A stretch of DNA of 64,000 bases from Pseudomonas syringae (GCF_000737245.1 NZ_JPQU01000031.1:30764-94763); one strand, 5' to 3'; positions 40,849-50,448 are shown, counted from the stretch's first letter. Translations and numbers: made by a program. The notes: generated from the sequence alone by a model not told the origin.

Positions 40849-41392
40849 ATATCCACAGCGCAACCCACTGCAATTGTGGGGAAGTCGGTCATGCCTGTTT
40901 AAAAAACCAATAAAAACCGTGACTTATTCAGAATACTGATTTGCTGTGGATGTTGATCAATAATTGATCATATCCCTGAAGGCCATGCAAACTAAGGCCT
41001 CTAGCCGATAGCGAACACCTTATCCACAGAAGCGCCAACAGACTTTGGGGGCAACTTTAGCTGTTAGGTGATTTGGCTGTGGAAAACTGCTGAAAGCCTT
41101 GTATTTCAAGGTTGACGGCAGCGTTTATAGGATATTTCCAAGGTTTGGTTGTTTTTTGAGCAATAGCCTGTAGGCCCCTATTTGTAAGGCCTGCAGCGTT
41201 GAGCAAACAACTTGTCCACAGAAGCGCCAACAGACTTTGTGGGCAACTGTGGATGAGTGAATTCATCAGTGGATGCTTTATCCACAACGCAAAACCAATA
41301 AAAACCGTGAGTTACGCTGGTTGTTTTTCGATCAGAGGGCTGTAAGGTGCGGTTTGTATGGGGTGTAGGGATCCGCGAACAACTTATCCACA
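40849..41392. other. Non-coding cluster of DnaA-box-like sites and direct repeats
   Basis: Three perfect TTATCCACA boxes lie at 41020, 41278 and 41384. One-mismatch sites lie at 40849 (ATATCCACA), 41212 (TTGTCCACA), 41078 (TGTGGAAAA, reverse) and 41248 (TGTGGATGA, reverse), and a weaker one at 40945. A 25-bp segment beginning TCCACAGAAGCGCCAACAGA is repeated exactly at 41023 and 41215, with a diverged copy at 41387. AAAACCAATAAAAACCGTGA is repeated exactly at 40903 and 41291. An AT-rich inverted repeat TGATCAA-TAA-TTGATCA lies at 40954. No credible gene is present in 40772-41559. A role in binding DnaA is inferred from the boxes only. Confidence 0.6.
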
Positions 41393-41441
41393 GAGGAGCT
41401 AACAGCCTATGTGCACAAGTTTCCTTCAGGCGCGCGGTCTT

Positions 41442-41548
41442 TGTTGGAGCGTGGCTTGCCCGCGAAGAAGGATAATGCGGTATATCAGACAAACCGAGGC
41501 GCCGGTATTCGTCGGAATGCCGCCCAGACCAAGCCTCGCTCCAACGGG
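41442..41548. repeat. REPIN with mixed arms near exonuclease gene
   Basis: Left arm TGTTGGAGCGTGGCTTGCCC and right arm GGCATTCCGCCCAGACC... do not correspond in sequence: the right arm is the TCGGAATGCC variant, ending AAGCCTCGCTCCAAC, with GCCCAGACCAAGC in place of GGGCAAGC. Confidence 0.75.
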
Positions 41549-41559
41549 GCGCAATGGTT

Positions 41560-42273
41560 TTAAAACGAATGACTCTGCTGCCGCCTGCGCCATTGGCTCA
41601 GGCTCTGGTCGAGGCGGGCGGGGCTGTCGATCTGTTGGCGACGGGCGTGACTGAAAAGGATCAGCGCCAGCTCTGCGGTCACCAATGCATCAGCGCTGGC
41701 GTGGTGGCGTTCTTCGGCATGCAAGCCAAAGAACTGCGTCCAGTCGTCCAGCCCGGCTTTGCGCAGGTTGGCCTGTGGAAAAAGCATCGGTGCAATTTCC
41801 GCGACATCCAGAAAGTGGTGTTCAAGCTGATAATCCAGGCTTTCCTTCAGTGCCCGTCTGAGCATGTGCTGATCAAACGGCGCATGAAAGGCCAGCAGCG
41901 GGCTGTCGCCGACGAACTCCATGAAGTCCAGCAATGCTTGCACCGGCTCGCTTCCAGCGGCAATCGCGCTCGGGGCCAGGCCGTGGATCAGTACCGCAGG
42001 GCTGAGTTTGTGGTCAGTGCGCAGCAGGGTTCGTTCAAATTGCTGGCTGAGGTCAATCGCGCCGTCTTCGATAACCACTGCGCCGATGGACAACACCTGG
42101 TCGCGGTTCATGTTCAACCCGCTGGTCTCCAGATCCACCACCACCCAGCGTTGCTGGCGCAGTGGGTGTTCGCTCAGTGGTGCGGCATTGGCCAGATTGG
42201 CCAGGCGTTGCCGGTCCCGGGTTTCCAGTGTCGGTTTTGGTGGGCGTGGGCGAAGCCAATCGAACAGATTCAT
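41560..42273 (-). CDS. DEDDh 3'-5' exonuclease (DnaQ/PolC type)
   Basis: The 237-residue protein has a complete DnaQ-like exonuclease domain: ExoI VVDLETSG (D47, E49), ExoII LLAFHAPFDQHML near residue 133 and ExoIII HHASADALVTAEL near 200, the DEDDh set. It lacks polymerase parts, so it is a stand-alone exonuclease of unknown role, not necessarily the replicative epsilon subunit. Its ATG overlaps the stop of the DUF294 gene by 4 bp, so the two are co-translated. This pairing is common in pseudomonads. Confidence 0.9.
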   Translation of the reverse strand: MNLFDWLRPRPPKPTLETRDRQRLANLANAAPLSEHPLRQQRWVVVDLETSGLNMNRDQVLSIGAVVIEDGAIDLSQQFERTLLRTDHKLSPAVLIHGLAPSAIAAGSEPVQALLDFMEFVGDSPLLAFHAPFDQHMLRRALKESLDYQLEHHFLDVAEIAPMLFPQANLRKAGLDDWTQFFGLHAEERHHASADALVTAELALILFSHARRQQIDSPARLDQSLSQWRRRQQSHSF

Positions 42274-44204
42274 AGTTGATAGCGCAATGTCAGGCTGGTT
42301 TGCAGGCGTTGGGCCTGGCGCAGGGACTCTCGCAGGATGCGCCGGTCCAGATGGTTGAGGGTTTCCGGGTCGATGCGATTTGACCAGGGCAGATGCTGCC
42401 GGCTTTGCAATTGATGCTGCTGCATGCGGGTCTGCTGGATGAAGTGATAGGCCTCTTCGTAGGCTGCACCGTCCAGCGGGTCGATCACCTCGCGCTCCAC
42501 GAGCTGGCGCAAACGCTCAAGGGTGTTATTGGCGCCGATGCCACTGGCCAACGCCAAGACCCGCGCACCGTCGACGAAGGGGGTCAGGCCCTGAGTCTTC
42601 AGGTCCAGAGTGTCTTTGTCAGTGCCTTTGCGGGCCAGAACGAAGTCCTTGAAACGCCCCACCGGCGGCCGCTGGCGCAAGGCGTTTTCGGCAAGCAGGC
42701 GCTGAAACAGTCGGTTATCCCCAACCTGTTCGAGAATCTGCCGCCGCAATTGCTCGGCGCCGCTTTCGTCGCCCCACACCACCCGCAAATCAAAGTAGAT
42801 GCTGGAGGCCAGCAGGTTTTCCGGAGTGGCTTCGCGGATGAATGCGCCGAAGCGTCGGGACCATTCGGCCCTGGACAGACACAGCTCCGGATTGCCGGCC
42901 ATGATGTTGCCCTTGCACAGCGTAAATCCGCACTGCGCCAGGTTCTGGTTGATCCGTTCGGCAATCGGCAGCAGCAGCCCGCGAATCTGCGCGGCCTCGG
43001 CGGCGTCCTTGGCGTCGAACAGGATGCCGTTGTCCTGATCGGTGTGCAGCGTTTGTTCGCGGCGACCCTCGCTGCCAAAACACAGCCAACTGAACGGGAT
43101 GCCGGGGTCGCCTTTCTCCTCCAGCGTCAGTTCGATCACGCGACAGACCGTGTGGTCGTTGAGCAAGGTGATGATTTGCGTGATCTGCGTCGAGGACGCG
43201 CCGTGAGCCAGCATGCGGTCGACTAGTTGCACGATATCGCCGCGCAGGTTGCACAGACTGTCGATGCGCGGCGCGTTGCGAATGGTGCGGGCGAGATGAA
43301 CCAGATCGACCCGTTGCAGGGAAAACAGATCACGCTCGGACACCACACCGCACAGGCGTCCGTCCTTGACCAGGCAGACATGGGCGATATGCCGGCCAGT
43401 CATGGCGATGGCGGCGTCAAAGGCGCTGGCGTCAGGGCTGAGGTGGAAGGGCGCCTGGATCATGCGGCTCTGGATTGGCTGGGCGAAATCGACATTGATA
43501 TCCGCCACCGCCTCACGCAAATCCCGCAGTGTGAAAATACCCAGCGGCGCTTGCTGCTCGTCGACGATCACAATGCTGCCGACCTGCTGTTCATGCATCA
43601 GCTTCACGGCCTCACGCAGCGGCGTATCCGGCCCGCACATCACCGGATGACGCATCGCCAGTTCGCCCAGACGCGTGTTTAGCGAATATTGCGTGCCGAG
43701 GGTTTCAGCGGCGCGTTGTTGAACCTGTTGATTGACTTGATCCAGCAGGCTGCTGACCCCGCGCAGGGCGAAATCCCGGAACGTGGTGGAGAGGGCGAAC
43801 AGCTTGATGAATGCCTGCTTGTTCAACTGCAGGCAGAAGGTATCTTCGGCCGCCAAATGCTCCGTACGCGTCGCACGCTCGCCCAGCAACGCCGCCAGCG
43901 GGAAGCATTCGCCGGTGGTGATCTCGAACGTAGTTTCGGTCCCACCTTTGGCGGTATGAGGACGTTCGCCGACCACCCGACCCTGTTTTACGATGTAAAA
44001 ATGCTCTACTGGCCCATCGCCAGGCTTGATGATGCTTTCATGCGCGCCGTAAAAACGCAGTTGGCATTGCTCGACCAGGTAAGCGAGGTGCGCGCTCTCC
44101 ATCTGGTTGAAGGGCGGGAATTTTTGCAGGAACTGCATGGTGCCGTGGATGTTCTGCAACACCGCTGTTTTACCCGCCTGGGCAAATGCATCCGCTCTAC
44201 TCAT
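42270..44204 (-). CDS. DUF294 nucleotidyltransferase-like protein with cNMP-binding and CBS domains
   Basis: The 644-residue signalling protein has an N-terminal cyclic-nucleotide-binding fold (about residues 25-130, IIKPGDGPVEHFYIVKQGRV), a CBS pair (about 160-280, HPVMCGPDTPLREAVKLM), a DUF294 nucleotidyltransferase domain with GSEGRREQTLHTDQDNGIL near 388 (GS...DxD metal motif) and a C-terminal substrate-binding helical domain. I place the start at the ATG giving MSRADAFAQAGKTAV; an ATG 33 bp upstream (44237) is also possible and neither has a strong ribosome site. Function is unknown; the domain set suggests ligand-controlled nucleotidyl transfer. Confidence 0.88.
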   Translation of the reverse strand: MSRADAFAQAGKTAVLQNIHGTMQFLQKFPPFNQMESAHLAYLVEQCQLRFYGAHESIIKPGDGPVEHFYIVKQGRVVGERPHTAKGGTETTFEITTGECFPLAALLGERATRTEHLAAEDTFCLQLNKQAFIKLFALSTTFRDFALRGVSSLLDQVNQQVQQRAAETLGTQYSLNTRLGELAMRHPVMCGPDTPLREAVKLMHEQQVGSIVIVDEQQAPLGIFTLRDLREAVADINVDFAQPIQSRMIQAPFHLSPDASAFDAAIAMTGRHIAHVCLVKDGRLCGVVSERDLFSLQRVDLVHLARTIRNAPRIDSLCNLRGDIVQLVDRMLAHGASSTQITQIITLLNDHTVCRVIELTLEEKGDPGIPFSWLCFGSEGRREQTLHTDQDNGILFDAKDAAEAAQIRGLLLPIAERINQNLAQCGFTLCKGNIMAGNPELCLSRAEWSRRFGAFIREATPENLLASSIYFDLRVVWGDESGAEQLRRQILEQVGDNRLFQRLLAENALRQRPPVGRFKDFVLARKGTDKDTLDLKTQGLTPFVDGARVLALASGIGANNTLERLRQLVEREVIDPLDGAAYEEAYHFIQQTRMQQHQLQSRQHLPWSNRIDPETLNHLDRRILRESLRQAQRLQTSLTLRYQL

Positions 44205-44434
44205 GACCTGTACCGCGTTCTTTTTATTGAAGGACATGGTCGGCCGCTTGAGAGGCAGTGCCCATTGGACGTAAGTCTTACGCAATAAAAAGATTTCTGA
44301 GTAATCGCGCCATGGTGTAAAAAGCAGTTGTACGACACCTTCGATGACTGGGAGGCTGTCGACAAAAGCGCATCGATTTTCGCCGGGCATAGGTCCGGTT
44401 TAGTTGTCAGCTTAGTGCAGGGAATCAGGCGGTT

Positions 44435-44881
44435 ATGTTGGATCTCGATATTTTGAGTGACGAAGAGCGCGAAGCTCTCCATGAAGTGATGCTCGCCTCG
44501 CCGTCTGACTCGGAGCAGAAGGTGTTGATCGTCGACGATGATCGCGATGCACGGGAGTTGTTGGCCGAGATCCTCAGCCTCAACGACATCCGGTGCCTGA
44601 CGGCGGCTGGCGGCAACAGCGCGATGGAGTTGATCCGCACTCGCGAAAGCATTTCATTGCTGATCACTGACCTGCGTATGGCGCCTTGCGATGGTCTTGA
44701 TTTGATCCGCCGGGTCCGCGAATCGGATCGGGCTTCGTTGCCAATCATCATCGTCTCAGGCGACGCCAATGTGCGTGATGCCATCGACGCCATGCACCTG
44801 AGCGTGCTGGACTTCCTGCTTAAGCCGATCAATACCAAGCATCTGCTCAAGCTGGTGAAGAAAGAGTTGGGGATGGATTGA
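44435..44881 (+). CDS. Stand-alone response regulator receiver protein
   Basis: The 148-residue protein is a single CheY-like receiver domain after a 25-residue acidic lead. The acidic pocket VLIVDDDRDA, phospho-acceptor D79 (LLITDLRM) and conserved lysine in FLLKPI are all present. It has no output domain and no adjacent histidine kinase, so it should signal through protein contact or a phosphorelay. It is divergent from the DUF294 gene. Confidence 0.9.
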   Translation: MLDLDILSDEEREALHEVMLASPSDSEQKVLIVDDDRDARELLAEILSLNDIRCLTAAGGNSAMELIRTRESISLLITDLRMAPCDGLDLIRRVRESDRASLPIIIVSGDANVRDAIDAMHLSVLDFLLKPINTKHLLKLVKKELGMD

Positions 44882-44905
44882 GTCTGTAAGACTGTGGAGA
44901 TCGTT

Positions 44906-44997
44906 TGTGGGAGCGGTGCTTGCCCGCGATAAGGCTGGACGCAATTTCAGGTCAAATCGGATTCAGCCTTATCGCGGGCAAGCACCGCTCCCACAGA
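44906..44997. repeat. REPIN between receiver gene and glcB
   Basis: Arms TGTGGGAGCGGTGCTTGCCC and GGGCAAGCACCGCTCCCACA form a perfect pair, extended by GCGATAAGGCT and AGCCTTATCGC. Confidence 0.93.
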
Positions 44998-45022
44998 AGA
45001 GCGCTGTTTGCCCGCGAACTAG

Positions 45023-47200
45023 TTACAACCCGTTCTTCGCCTTGAACTCCCGACGCCGACGGTGCAATACCGGCTCGGTGTAACCGTTAGGTTGTTTAGT
45101 CCCTTCGACTACCAACTCAACCGCAGCCTGGAAAGCGATGTTGCTGTCGAAGTCCGGAGCCAGCGGGCGATACAGCGCATCCCCCGCATTCTGCCGATCT
45201 ACCACGGGTGCCATGCGTTTGAGGCTGTCCATCACCTGGGTTTCATTGACCACGCCGTGGCGCAACCAGTTGGCAATGTGCTGGCTGGAAATACGCAGGG
45301 TGGCGCGGTCTTCCATCAGACCGATGTCGTTGATGTCCGGCACTTTCGAACAACCTACGCCCTGATCAATCCACCGCACCACGTAGCCGAGAATGCCCTG
45401 AGAATTGTTATCCAATTCGTTCTGGATCTCCTCAGCGGTCCAGTCGGTGTTGGGCGCCAGGGGAATGGTCAGGATGTCGTCCACCGAAGCGCGAGGGCGC
45501 TGAGCGAGTTCTGCCTGACGGGCGAAAACGTCCACCTTGTGATAGTGCAAGGCATGCAGCGCTGCGGCCGTTGGTGACGGAACCCACGCAGTGTTTGCGC
45601 CAGCCAGTGGATGAGCGATCTTCTGCTCAAGCATGGCGGCCATGAGGTCCGGCATGGCCCACATACCTTTGCCGATCTGCGCCCGACCTTGCAGGCCACA
45701 GCTCAAACCGATATCGACGTTCCAGTTCTCATAAGCTGCGATCCATTTCTCGGCCTTCATCTGCGCCTTGCGCACCATTGGGCCGGCTTCCATGGAGGTG
45801 TGGATTTCGTCGCCGGTGCGGTCCAGGAACCCGGTATTGATGAACACCACGCGCTCGCTGGCCGCCTGAATGCAAGCCTTGAGATTGACCGTGGTACGAC
45901 GTTCTTCGTCCATGATCCCGACTTTGAGGGTGTTGCGCGGCAGCCGTAAAACCTGCTCGATGCGACCGAACAGCTCGTTGGTAAATGCTGCTTCTTCCGG
46001 GCCGTGCATCTTCGGTTTGACGATGTACATCGAGCGGGTGCGGCTGTTGCTGCGAGTGGTATTGCCGTTGAGGCTATGGATCGCGGCAAGGCTGGTCAGC
46101 AGCCCGTCGAGAATGCCTTCCGGGACTTCCTCACCGTTCTGGTCGAGGATCGCGTCGATGGTCATGAGATGACCGACGTTGCGGATGAACAACAGCGAGC
46201 GTCCGTGTAGTTTGACTTCGCTGCCATCAGGTGCGGTGTAGATGCGATCGGGGTTCATGGTGCGGGTGAAGGTTTCGCCACCCTTGGACACTTCCTCTGC
46301 GAGGTCGCCTTTCATCAGCCCCAGCCAGTTGCGGTAAACCACAACCTTGTCATCGGCATCCACGGCGGCGATGGAGTCTTCGCAGTCCATGATGGTGGTC
46401 AGTGCGGCTTCCATTAGCACGTCTTTGACGCCAGCCGCATCGGTCTGACCGATCGGGCTATTGGCATCGATCTGGATCTCGAAATGCAGCCCGTTATGTT
46501 TAAGCAGGATCGCGGTCGGCGCAGCGGCATCACCGTGGTAGCCGATGAGTTGCGCGTCGTCCTGCAGGCCGGAATTGCTGCCGCCCTTGAGACTGATCAC
46601 CAACTTGCCGTCGATCAGTTTGTAGCCGGTGGAATCCACATGGGAGCCAGCGGCTAACGGCGCGGCTTCGTCCAGGAACGCTCGGGCGAAGGCGATGACC
46701 TTGTCACCACGGACCTTGTTGTAGCCTTTGCCTTTCTCCGCGCCGTCGGCTTCGCTGATGGCATCGGTGCCGTAGAGCGCGTCGTACAGCGAGCCCCAGC
46801 GTGCGTTTGACGCATTGAGAGCGAAGCGGGCGTTCATCACTGGCACAACCAGCTGCGGGCCAGCCATGCGGGCAATTTCGTCGTCGACGTTTTGCGTCGT
46901 CGCCTGGAAATCCGCTACTTCTGGCAGCAGATAACCGATTTCTTCGAGGAAGGCCTTATAGGCCGGGGCGTCGTGGGCCTGGCCAGCATGAGACTGATGC
47001 CATGCGTCGATTTTTGCCTGCAGGTCATCGCGTTTGGCGAGCAGCGCTTTATTTTTGGGGGCCAGCTCATTGATCAGCTGTTCCGCACCCTGCCAGAAGC
47101 CAGCAGCATCAAGACCGGTCCCGGGAATTGCTTCGTTGTTAACGAAATCAAAAAGGACTTTGGCGACCCGCAGGCCACCGACTTGAACGTGTTCAGTCAT
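45023..47200 (-). CDS. glcB: Malate synthase G
   Basis: The 725-residue enzyme condenses glyoxylate with acetyl-CoA to form malate. It is full length for isoform G. Signatures include [17 protein letters not shown] near residue 270, [12 protein letters not shown] near 338, [20 protein letters not shown] near 428 and the C-terminal [20 protein letters not shown] near 616. It acts in the cytoplasm in glyoxylate and glycolate use. It stands alone; no isocitrate lyase or glycolate oxidase gene is adjacent. Confidence 0.97.
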   Translation of the reverse strand: MTEHVQVGGLRVAKVLFDFVNNEAIPGTGLDAAGFWQGAEQLINELAPKNKALLAKRDDLQAKIDAWHQSHAGQAHDAPAYKAFLEEIGYLLPEVADFQATTQNVDDEIARMAGPQLVVPVMNARFALNASNARWGSLYDALYGTDAISEADGAEKGKGYNKVRGDKVIAFARAFLDEAAPLAAGSHVDSTGYKLIDGKLVISLKGGSNSGLQDDAQLIGYHGDAAAPTAILLKHNGLHFEIQIDANSPIGQTDAAGVKDVLMEAALTTIMDCEDSIAAVDADDKVVVYRNWLGLMKGDLAEEVSKGGETFTRTMNPDRIYTAPDGSEVKLHGRSLLFIRNVGHLMTIDAILDQNGEEVPEGILDGLLTSLAAIHSLNGNTTRSNSRTRSMYIVKPKMHGPEEAAFTNELFGRIEQVLRLPRNTLKVGIMDEERRTTVNLKACIQAASERVVFINTGFLDRTGDEIHTSMEAGPMVRKAQMKAEKWIAAYENWNVDIGLSCGLQGRAQIGKGMWAMPDLMAAMLEQKIAHPLAGANTAWVPSPTAAALHALHYHKVDVFARQAELAQRPRASVDDILTIPLAPNTDWTAEEIQNELDNNSQGILGYVVRWIDQGVGCSKVPDINDIGLMEDRATLRISSQHIANWLRHGVVNETQVMDSLKRMAPVVDRQNAGDALYRPLAPDFDSNIAFQAAVELVVEGTKQPNGYTEPVLHRRRREFKAKNGL

Positions 47201-47551
47201 TGCACTTGCCTCACTCTGCTCAGCTTTTGGGCGCCCTGAGAGCGCGCTGTTTGTTGGAATGCGATTTATGTAGTGCTAGCCGACGCATGCTACATGATGT
47301 GTCGCCGGGTGAAAACGAGACTAAATATGTCACTCCGAACCGGATACTTGTTATAGAAGGTCTTCGTCGGTCGCGTTGGGAAGCTGGATGTTCTCAAAGA
47401 TCTCTGAGATTGTTCCAGAGAAAATTGTGAATGGTATACAACGCACGTGATCGGGCAGCCTCCGGCGTACGGGTCAGGCTTGCCTATACTCCAAACACTA
47501 TCGTCCGAGCGTGCAAGCCCGGACGGATGTTAAGCACAAAAGGAGTTACCT
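47201..47551 (+). promoter_or_regulatory. Divergent glcB / gcvR-like control region
   Basis: This 351-bp gap holds the start regions of both divergent genes. On the plus strand TATACT at 47485 is a plausible -10 for the GcvR-like gene, though no good -35 was found. AGGAG at 47541 is its ribosome site. No REPIN or gene is seen. Confidence 0.4.
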
Positions 47552-48070
47552 GTGGATCATCTCGTTATTACTGTGTTTGCCCCCGACAAACCAGGGCAGG
47601 TCGAATTGATCGCCGCATGCATCGCCGACCACGGCGGCAACTGGCTGGAAAGCCGCATGGCGCACATGGCCGGGCAATTCGCCGGGATCCTGCGGGTGGG
47701 TGTGCCGGCCGAGGCGCAGGAAGAATTGAGGAATGCGCTGCAGGATTTGTCAGGGCAGGGGATTCGCGTGTTGTTCGCCGAGACCGGCATCGAAGTGTCC
47801 TGCAGCTGGAAACCCATCGGTATGGAACTGGTCGGCAACGATCGACCGGGCATTGTGCGCGACATCACCCGCTTGCTCACTGAACAGGGCGTGAACGTAG
47901 AACGCTTGGTCACCGACGTGAGACCAGCCCCCATGAGCAGCGAACCGCTGTTCCACGCCGAAGCAATATTGGGCGTGCCACTGACCTTGTCACTGGATGT
48001 GCTGCAAGCAGCATTGGAAACCCTGGCGGATGACTTGATGGTGGATCTGGTACTGCGCACGGATCTTTAA
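47552..48070 (+). CDS. GcvR-like ACT-domain regulator
   Basis: The 172-residue protein is made of two ACT domains (DHLVITVFAPDKPGQVELIA at the start and GMELVGNDRPGIVRDITRLL near residue 91). This is the arrangement of GcvR, the glycine-cleavage repressor partner. By analogy it would bind glycine or another amino acid and modulate a transcription factor; no gcvA-type gene is adjacent. It uses a GTG start, supported by AGGAG six bases upstream. Confidence 0.85.
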   Translation: MDHLVITVFAPDKPGQVELIAACIADHGGNWLESRMAHMAGQFAGILRVGVPAEAQEELRNALQDLSGQGIRVLFAETGIEVSCSWKPIGMELVGNDRPGIVRDITRLLTEQGVNVERLVTDVRPAPMSSEPLFHAEAILGVPLTLSLDVLQAALETLADDLMVDLVLRTDL

Positions 48071-48088
48071 CTGGAATGCCGAACTTTA

Positions 48089-48192
48089 TGTGGGAGCGGT
48101 GCTTGCCCGCGATAAGGCTGGACGCGGTTCACTTTAGACCGCAGTGCCCTTATCGTCGGAATGCCGCCCAGACCAAGCACCGCTCCCACAGG
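48089..48192. repeat. Hybrid REPIN after gcvR-like gene
   Basis: The left arm is the standard TGTGGGAGCGGTGCTTGCCC form, but the right arm is the variant CGGAATGCCGCCCAGACCAA followed by GCACCGCTCCCACAG. The two subtypes are joined in one element. Confidence 0.85.
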
Positions 48193-48204
48193 AACGCGTT
48201 GTTG

Positions 48205-48254
48205 CCAAAAGGTTATCCACTTTATTCCTAAGTCTGCCTGTGGATAACCTTTGG
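48205..48254. terminator. Inverted repeat with DnaA-box-like arms
   Basis: CCAAAAGGTTATCCAC and GTGGATAACCTTTGG pair around a 19-base AT-rich loop. The right arm contains a perfect reverse DnaA box, TGTGGATAA (48239). It lies between the convergent GcvR-like and rarD genes, so it may be a terminator or a protein site. Confidence 0.4.
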
Positions 48255-48303
48255 AGAACGGTGTGCAGGCCTTATAGGACAAGGCTTACAAGCCGCTGGT
48301 TAT

Positions 48304-49197
48304 TTATTGAACAGCTCGCCGCCGAGTATTTACCCACGCATCCACGCTATAAATCGCCAACCCCGCCCAGATGAACGCGAAGGTCACCAGCGTGCTTGGT
48401 GCCAGGTGTTCACCGAAGACCAGCACGGCCAGGGCCAGTACCAGCGTTGGGGCGATGTATTGCAGGAAACCGAGGGTGGTGTAGGGCAGATGCCTCGCGG
48501 CGGCGTTGAAGCAGACCAGCGGCACCAAGGTGATGGGGCCTGCCGCGGCGAGCCAGATGGCCTGGCTAGTGGTCCAGAATTCAGGCTGCGAGCTGTAGGC
48601 TGTCGGGTTGAGCAGCAGCCAGCCAAGGGCGAAGGGCACCAGGATCCAGGTCTCCACCACCAGCCCGGGTAACGCTTTGACCGGCGCTTTCTTGCGAACC
48701 AGACCATAGACGGCAAACGTCGCTGCAAGCACCAGCGACACCCACGGCAGGCTGCCGACTTGCCAGACTTGTTGCGCGACGCCCATCGCGGCCAGGGCCA
48801 CGGCGATCCATTGCATGCGCCGCAGTCGCTCGCCGAGCACCAGCATCCCCAGCAATACGTTGACCAGCGGGTTGATGTAGTAGCCCAGGCTGGCCTCAAG
48901 CATCCGTCCGTTATTGACCGCCCAGACGTACACCAGCCAGTTACCGGCGATCAGCGAACCGCTGAACGTCAGTACCGCCAGACGCTGGGGGTTGTCTCGC
49001 AGCTCGCGCCACCAGCCGGGGTGTTTCCAGACCAGCAATAGCAGCGACCCGAACAGCGCTGACCACAGCACCCGATGGACGATGATTTCCACCGAAGGCA
49101 CGGCTTCGATGGCTTTGAAATAGAGCGGGAACAAGCCCCAGCAGGTATAGGCGCTAAGCCCGAGAATGTACCCGCGACGCAGGTTTGCGGCTGACAT
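48304..49197 (-). CDS. rarD: RarD-type EamA family transporter
   Basis: The 297-residue inner-membrane protein has ten predicted helices arranged as two EamA halves. The opening GYILGLSAYTCWGLFPLYFK and the GYYINPLVNVLLGMLVLGER motif near residue 102 are typical of RarD. Members carry drugs or metabolites, but the substrate of RarD is not established. It is convergent with the GcvR-like gene. Confidence 0.92.
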   Translation of the reverse strand: MSAANLRRGYILGLSAYTCWGLFPLYFKAIEAVPSVEIIVHRVLWSALFGSLLLLVWKHPGWWRELRDNPQRLAVLTFSGSLIAGNWLVYVWAVNNGRMLEASLGYYINPLVNVLLGMLVLGERLRRMQWIAVALAAMGVAQQVWQVGSLPWVSLVLAATFAVYGLVRKKAPVKALPGLVVETWILVPFALGWLLLNPTAYSSQPEFWTTSQAIWLAAAGPITLVPLVCFNAAARHLPYTTLGFLQYIAPTLVLALAVLVFGEHLAPSTLVTFAFIWAGLAIYSVDAWVNTRRRAVQ

Positions 49198-49318
49198 GTG
49201 TGGTCCTGTGGTCAGGTTGTGGATTCTTGTAATGCTTGATGATGTAGCGATGGAAGTACCCCTGTAGGAGGTACCGCCGCGTCTTCGACGCCGCGCTGTC
49301 GCGCAGCAAACACGGAAC

Positions 49319-49410
49319 TTGTGGGGAGCTTGCTCGCGAAGGCAATGTTCCTGTCTTTAAAAATATATGCCAATGTCCCGGCCTCTTCGCGAGCAAGCTC
49401 GCTCCCACAT
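49319..49410. repeat. REPIN, shortened left arm
   Basis: The left arm TGTGGGGAGCTTGCTCGCGA lacks about three bases of the normal CTGTGGGAGCGAGCTTGCTC, and the right arm TCGCGAGCAAGCTCGCTCCC is intact. A fragment of another element (CCTGTAGGAGGTACCGCC) lies 50 bp to the left at 49261. Confidence 0.82.
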
Positions 49411-49473
49411 AAAAGCATTTCAATTCAAACAGTTGTTTCGTGTTTGATGAGAGCTTTTAGATACAGGGATCGG

Positions 49474-50448
49474 TTAAAACAATTTCAACGGCTCTTCATT
49501 GAGGGCTGAAAGCTGCTCGCGCAGGGCCAGGATCTGGTCGCCCCAATAGCGCTCGGTGCCGAACCACGGGAAACTGTGGGGGAACGCTGGGTCATCCCAG
49601 CGGCGGGCCAGCCAGGCGCTGTAATGCATCAGGCGCAGCGCGCGCAGCGGTTCGATCAACGCCAGCTCACGGGGATTGAAGTCGTGGAATTCGTTGTAGC
49701 CGTCCATCAGCTCCGACAATTGCCCCAGGCATTCCTGGCGATCACCGGCCAGCATCATCCAGATGTCCTGTACAGCAGGGCCCATGCGACAGTCGTCCAG
49801 GTCGACGATATGGAACATCTCGTCGCGGCACATCATGTTGCCGGGGTGGCAGTCGCCATGCATGCGGATGTTCTGATGCGGCGTATTGGCGTAGGCATCT
49901 TCCACACGCTTGAGCAGATCCTTGGCCACCGATTCGTAGGCAGGTAAAAGGCTGCGCGGGATGCAGTCGTTCTGCAGCAGGAAGTCCAGAGAATCCTGGC
50001 CGAAATTTTTCACGCCCAGTGCTTCACGATGCTCGAAGGGCTTGGTGGCGCCCACTGCATGGATCCGCCCGAGTAACTGGCCCAGGCGATACAGCTGATC
50101 CAGATTGCCCGGCTCCGGCGCTCGCCCGCCGCGACGAGGGAACAGGGTGAAACGGAAGCCGGCATGTTCGAACAGGGTCTGCCCGTTATGGACCATGGGC
50201 GCGACCACGGGAATATCGACGTTGGCCAATTCGAAGGTGAAGGCGTGTTCTTCAAGGATCGCTTCATTGGTCCAGCGTTGTGGCCGGTAGAACTTGGCGA
50301 TGAGAGGCTGGCCGTCTTCAATGCCGACTTGATAGACGCGGTTTTCGTAACTGTTGAGCGCAAGAATGCGGGCGTCACTGAGAAACCCGATGCTTTCAAC
50401 GGCATCGAGGACCAGGTCTGGCGTAAGTGTTGCAAACGGATGGGCCAT
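49474..50448 (-). CDS. srkA: SrkA/YihE-like stress-response kinase
   Basis: The 324-residue protein is an aminoglycoside-phosphotransferase-fold Ser/Thr kinase. LNSYENRVYQVGIEDGQPLI (nucleotide-binding loop) is near residue 30, the catalytic loop MHGDCHPGNM near 200 and the metal motif VDLDDCRMGP near 218. This is the layout of E. coli SrkA (YihE), linked to stress survival. The ATG at 50448 has AGGAG five bases upstream; an in-frame ATG at 50568 is rejected. Confidence 0.9.
   Translation of the reverse strand: MAHPFATLTPDLVLDAVESIGFLSDARILALNSYENRVYQVGIEDGQPLIAKFYRPQRWTNEAILEEHAFTFELANVDIPVVAPMVHNGQTLFEHAGFRFTLFPRRGGRAPEPGNLDQLYRLGQLLGRIHAVGATKPFEHREALGVKNFGQDSLDFLLQNDCIPRSLLPAYESVAKDLLKRVEDAYANTPHQNIRMHGDCHPGNMMCRDEMFHIVDLDDCRMGPAVQDIWMMLAGDRQECLGQLSELMDGYNEFHDFNPRELALIEPLRALRLMHYSAWLARRWDDPAFPHSFPWFGTERYWGDQILALREQLSALNEEPLKLF

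Noticed and set aside
40849..41392. Chromosomal origin (oriC)
   Set aside because: No dnaA, dnaN, rpmH or gyrB lies nearby, and no typical DnaA-trio region was identified; a titration or relic site is more likely.
41057..41492. Two minus-strand frames of 76 and 104 residues in the DnaA-box region
   Set aside because: They are made of the direct repeats (the peptide resembling LLALLWTSC recurs) and have no family resemblance.
47431..47883. 150-codon plus-strand frame overlapping the GcvR-like gene
   Set aside because: It is in another frame of the ACT-domain gene and shows no family features.
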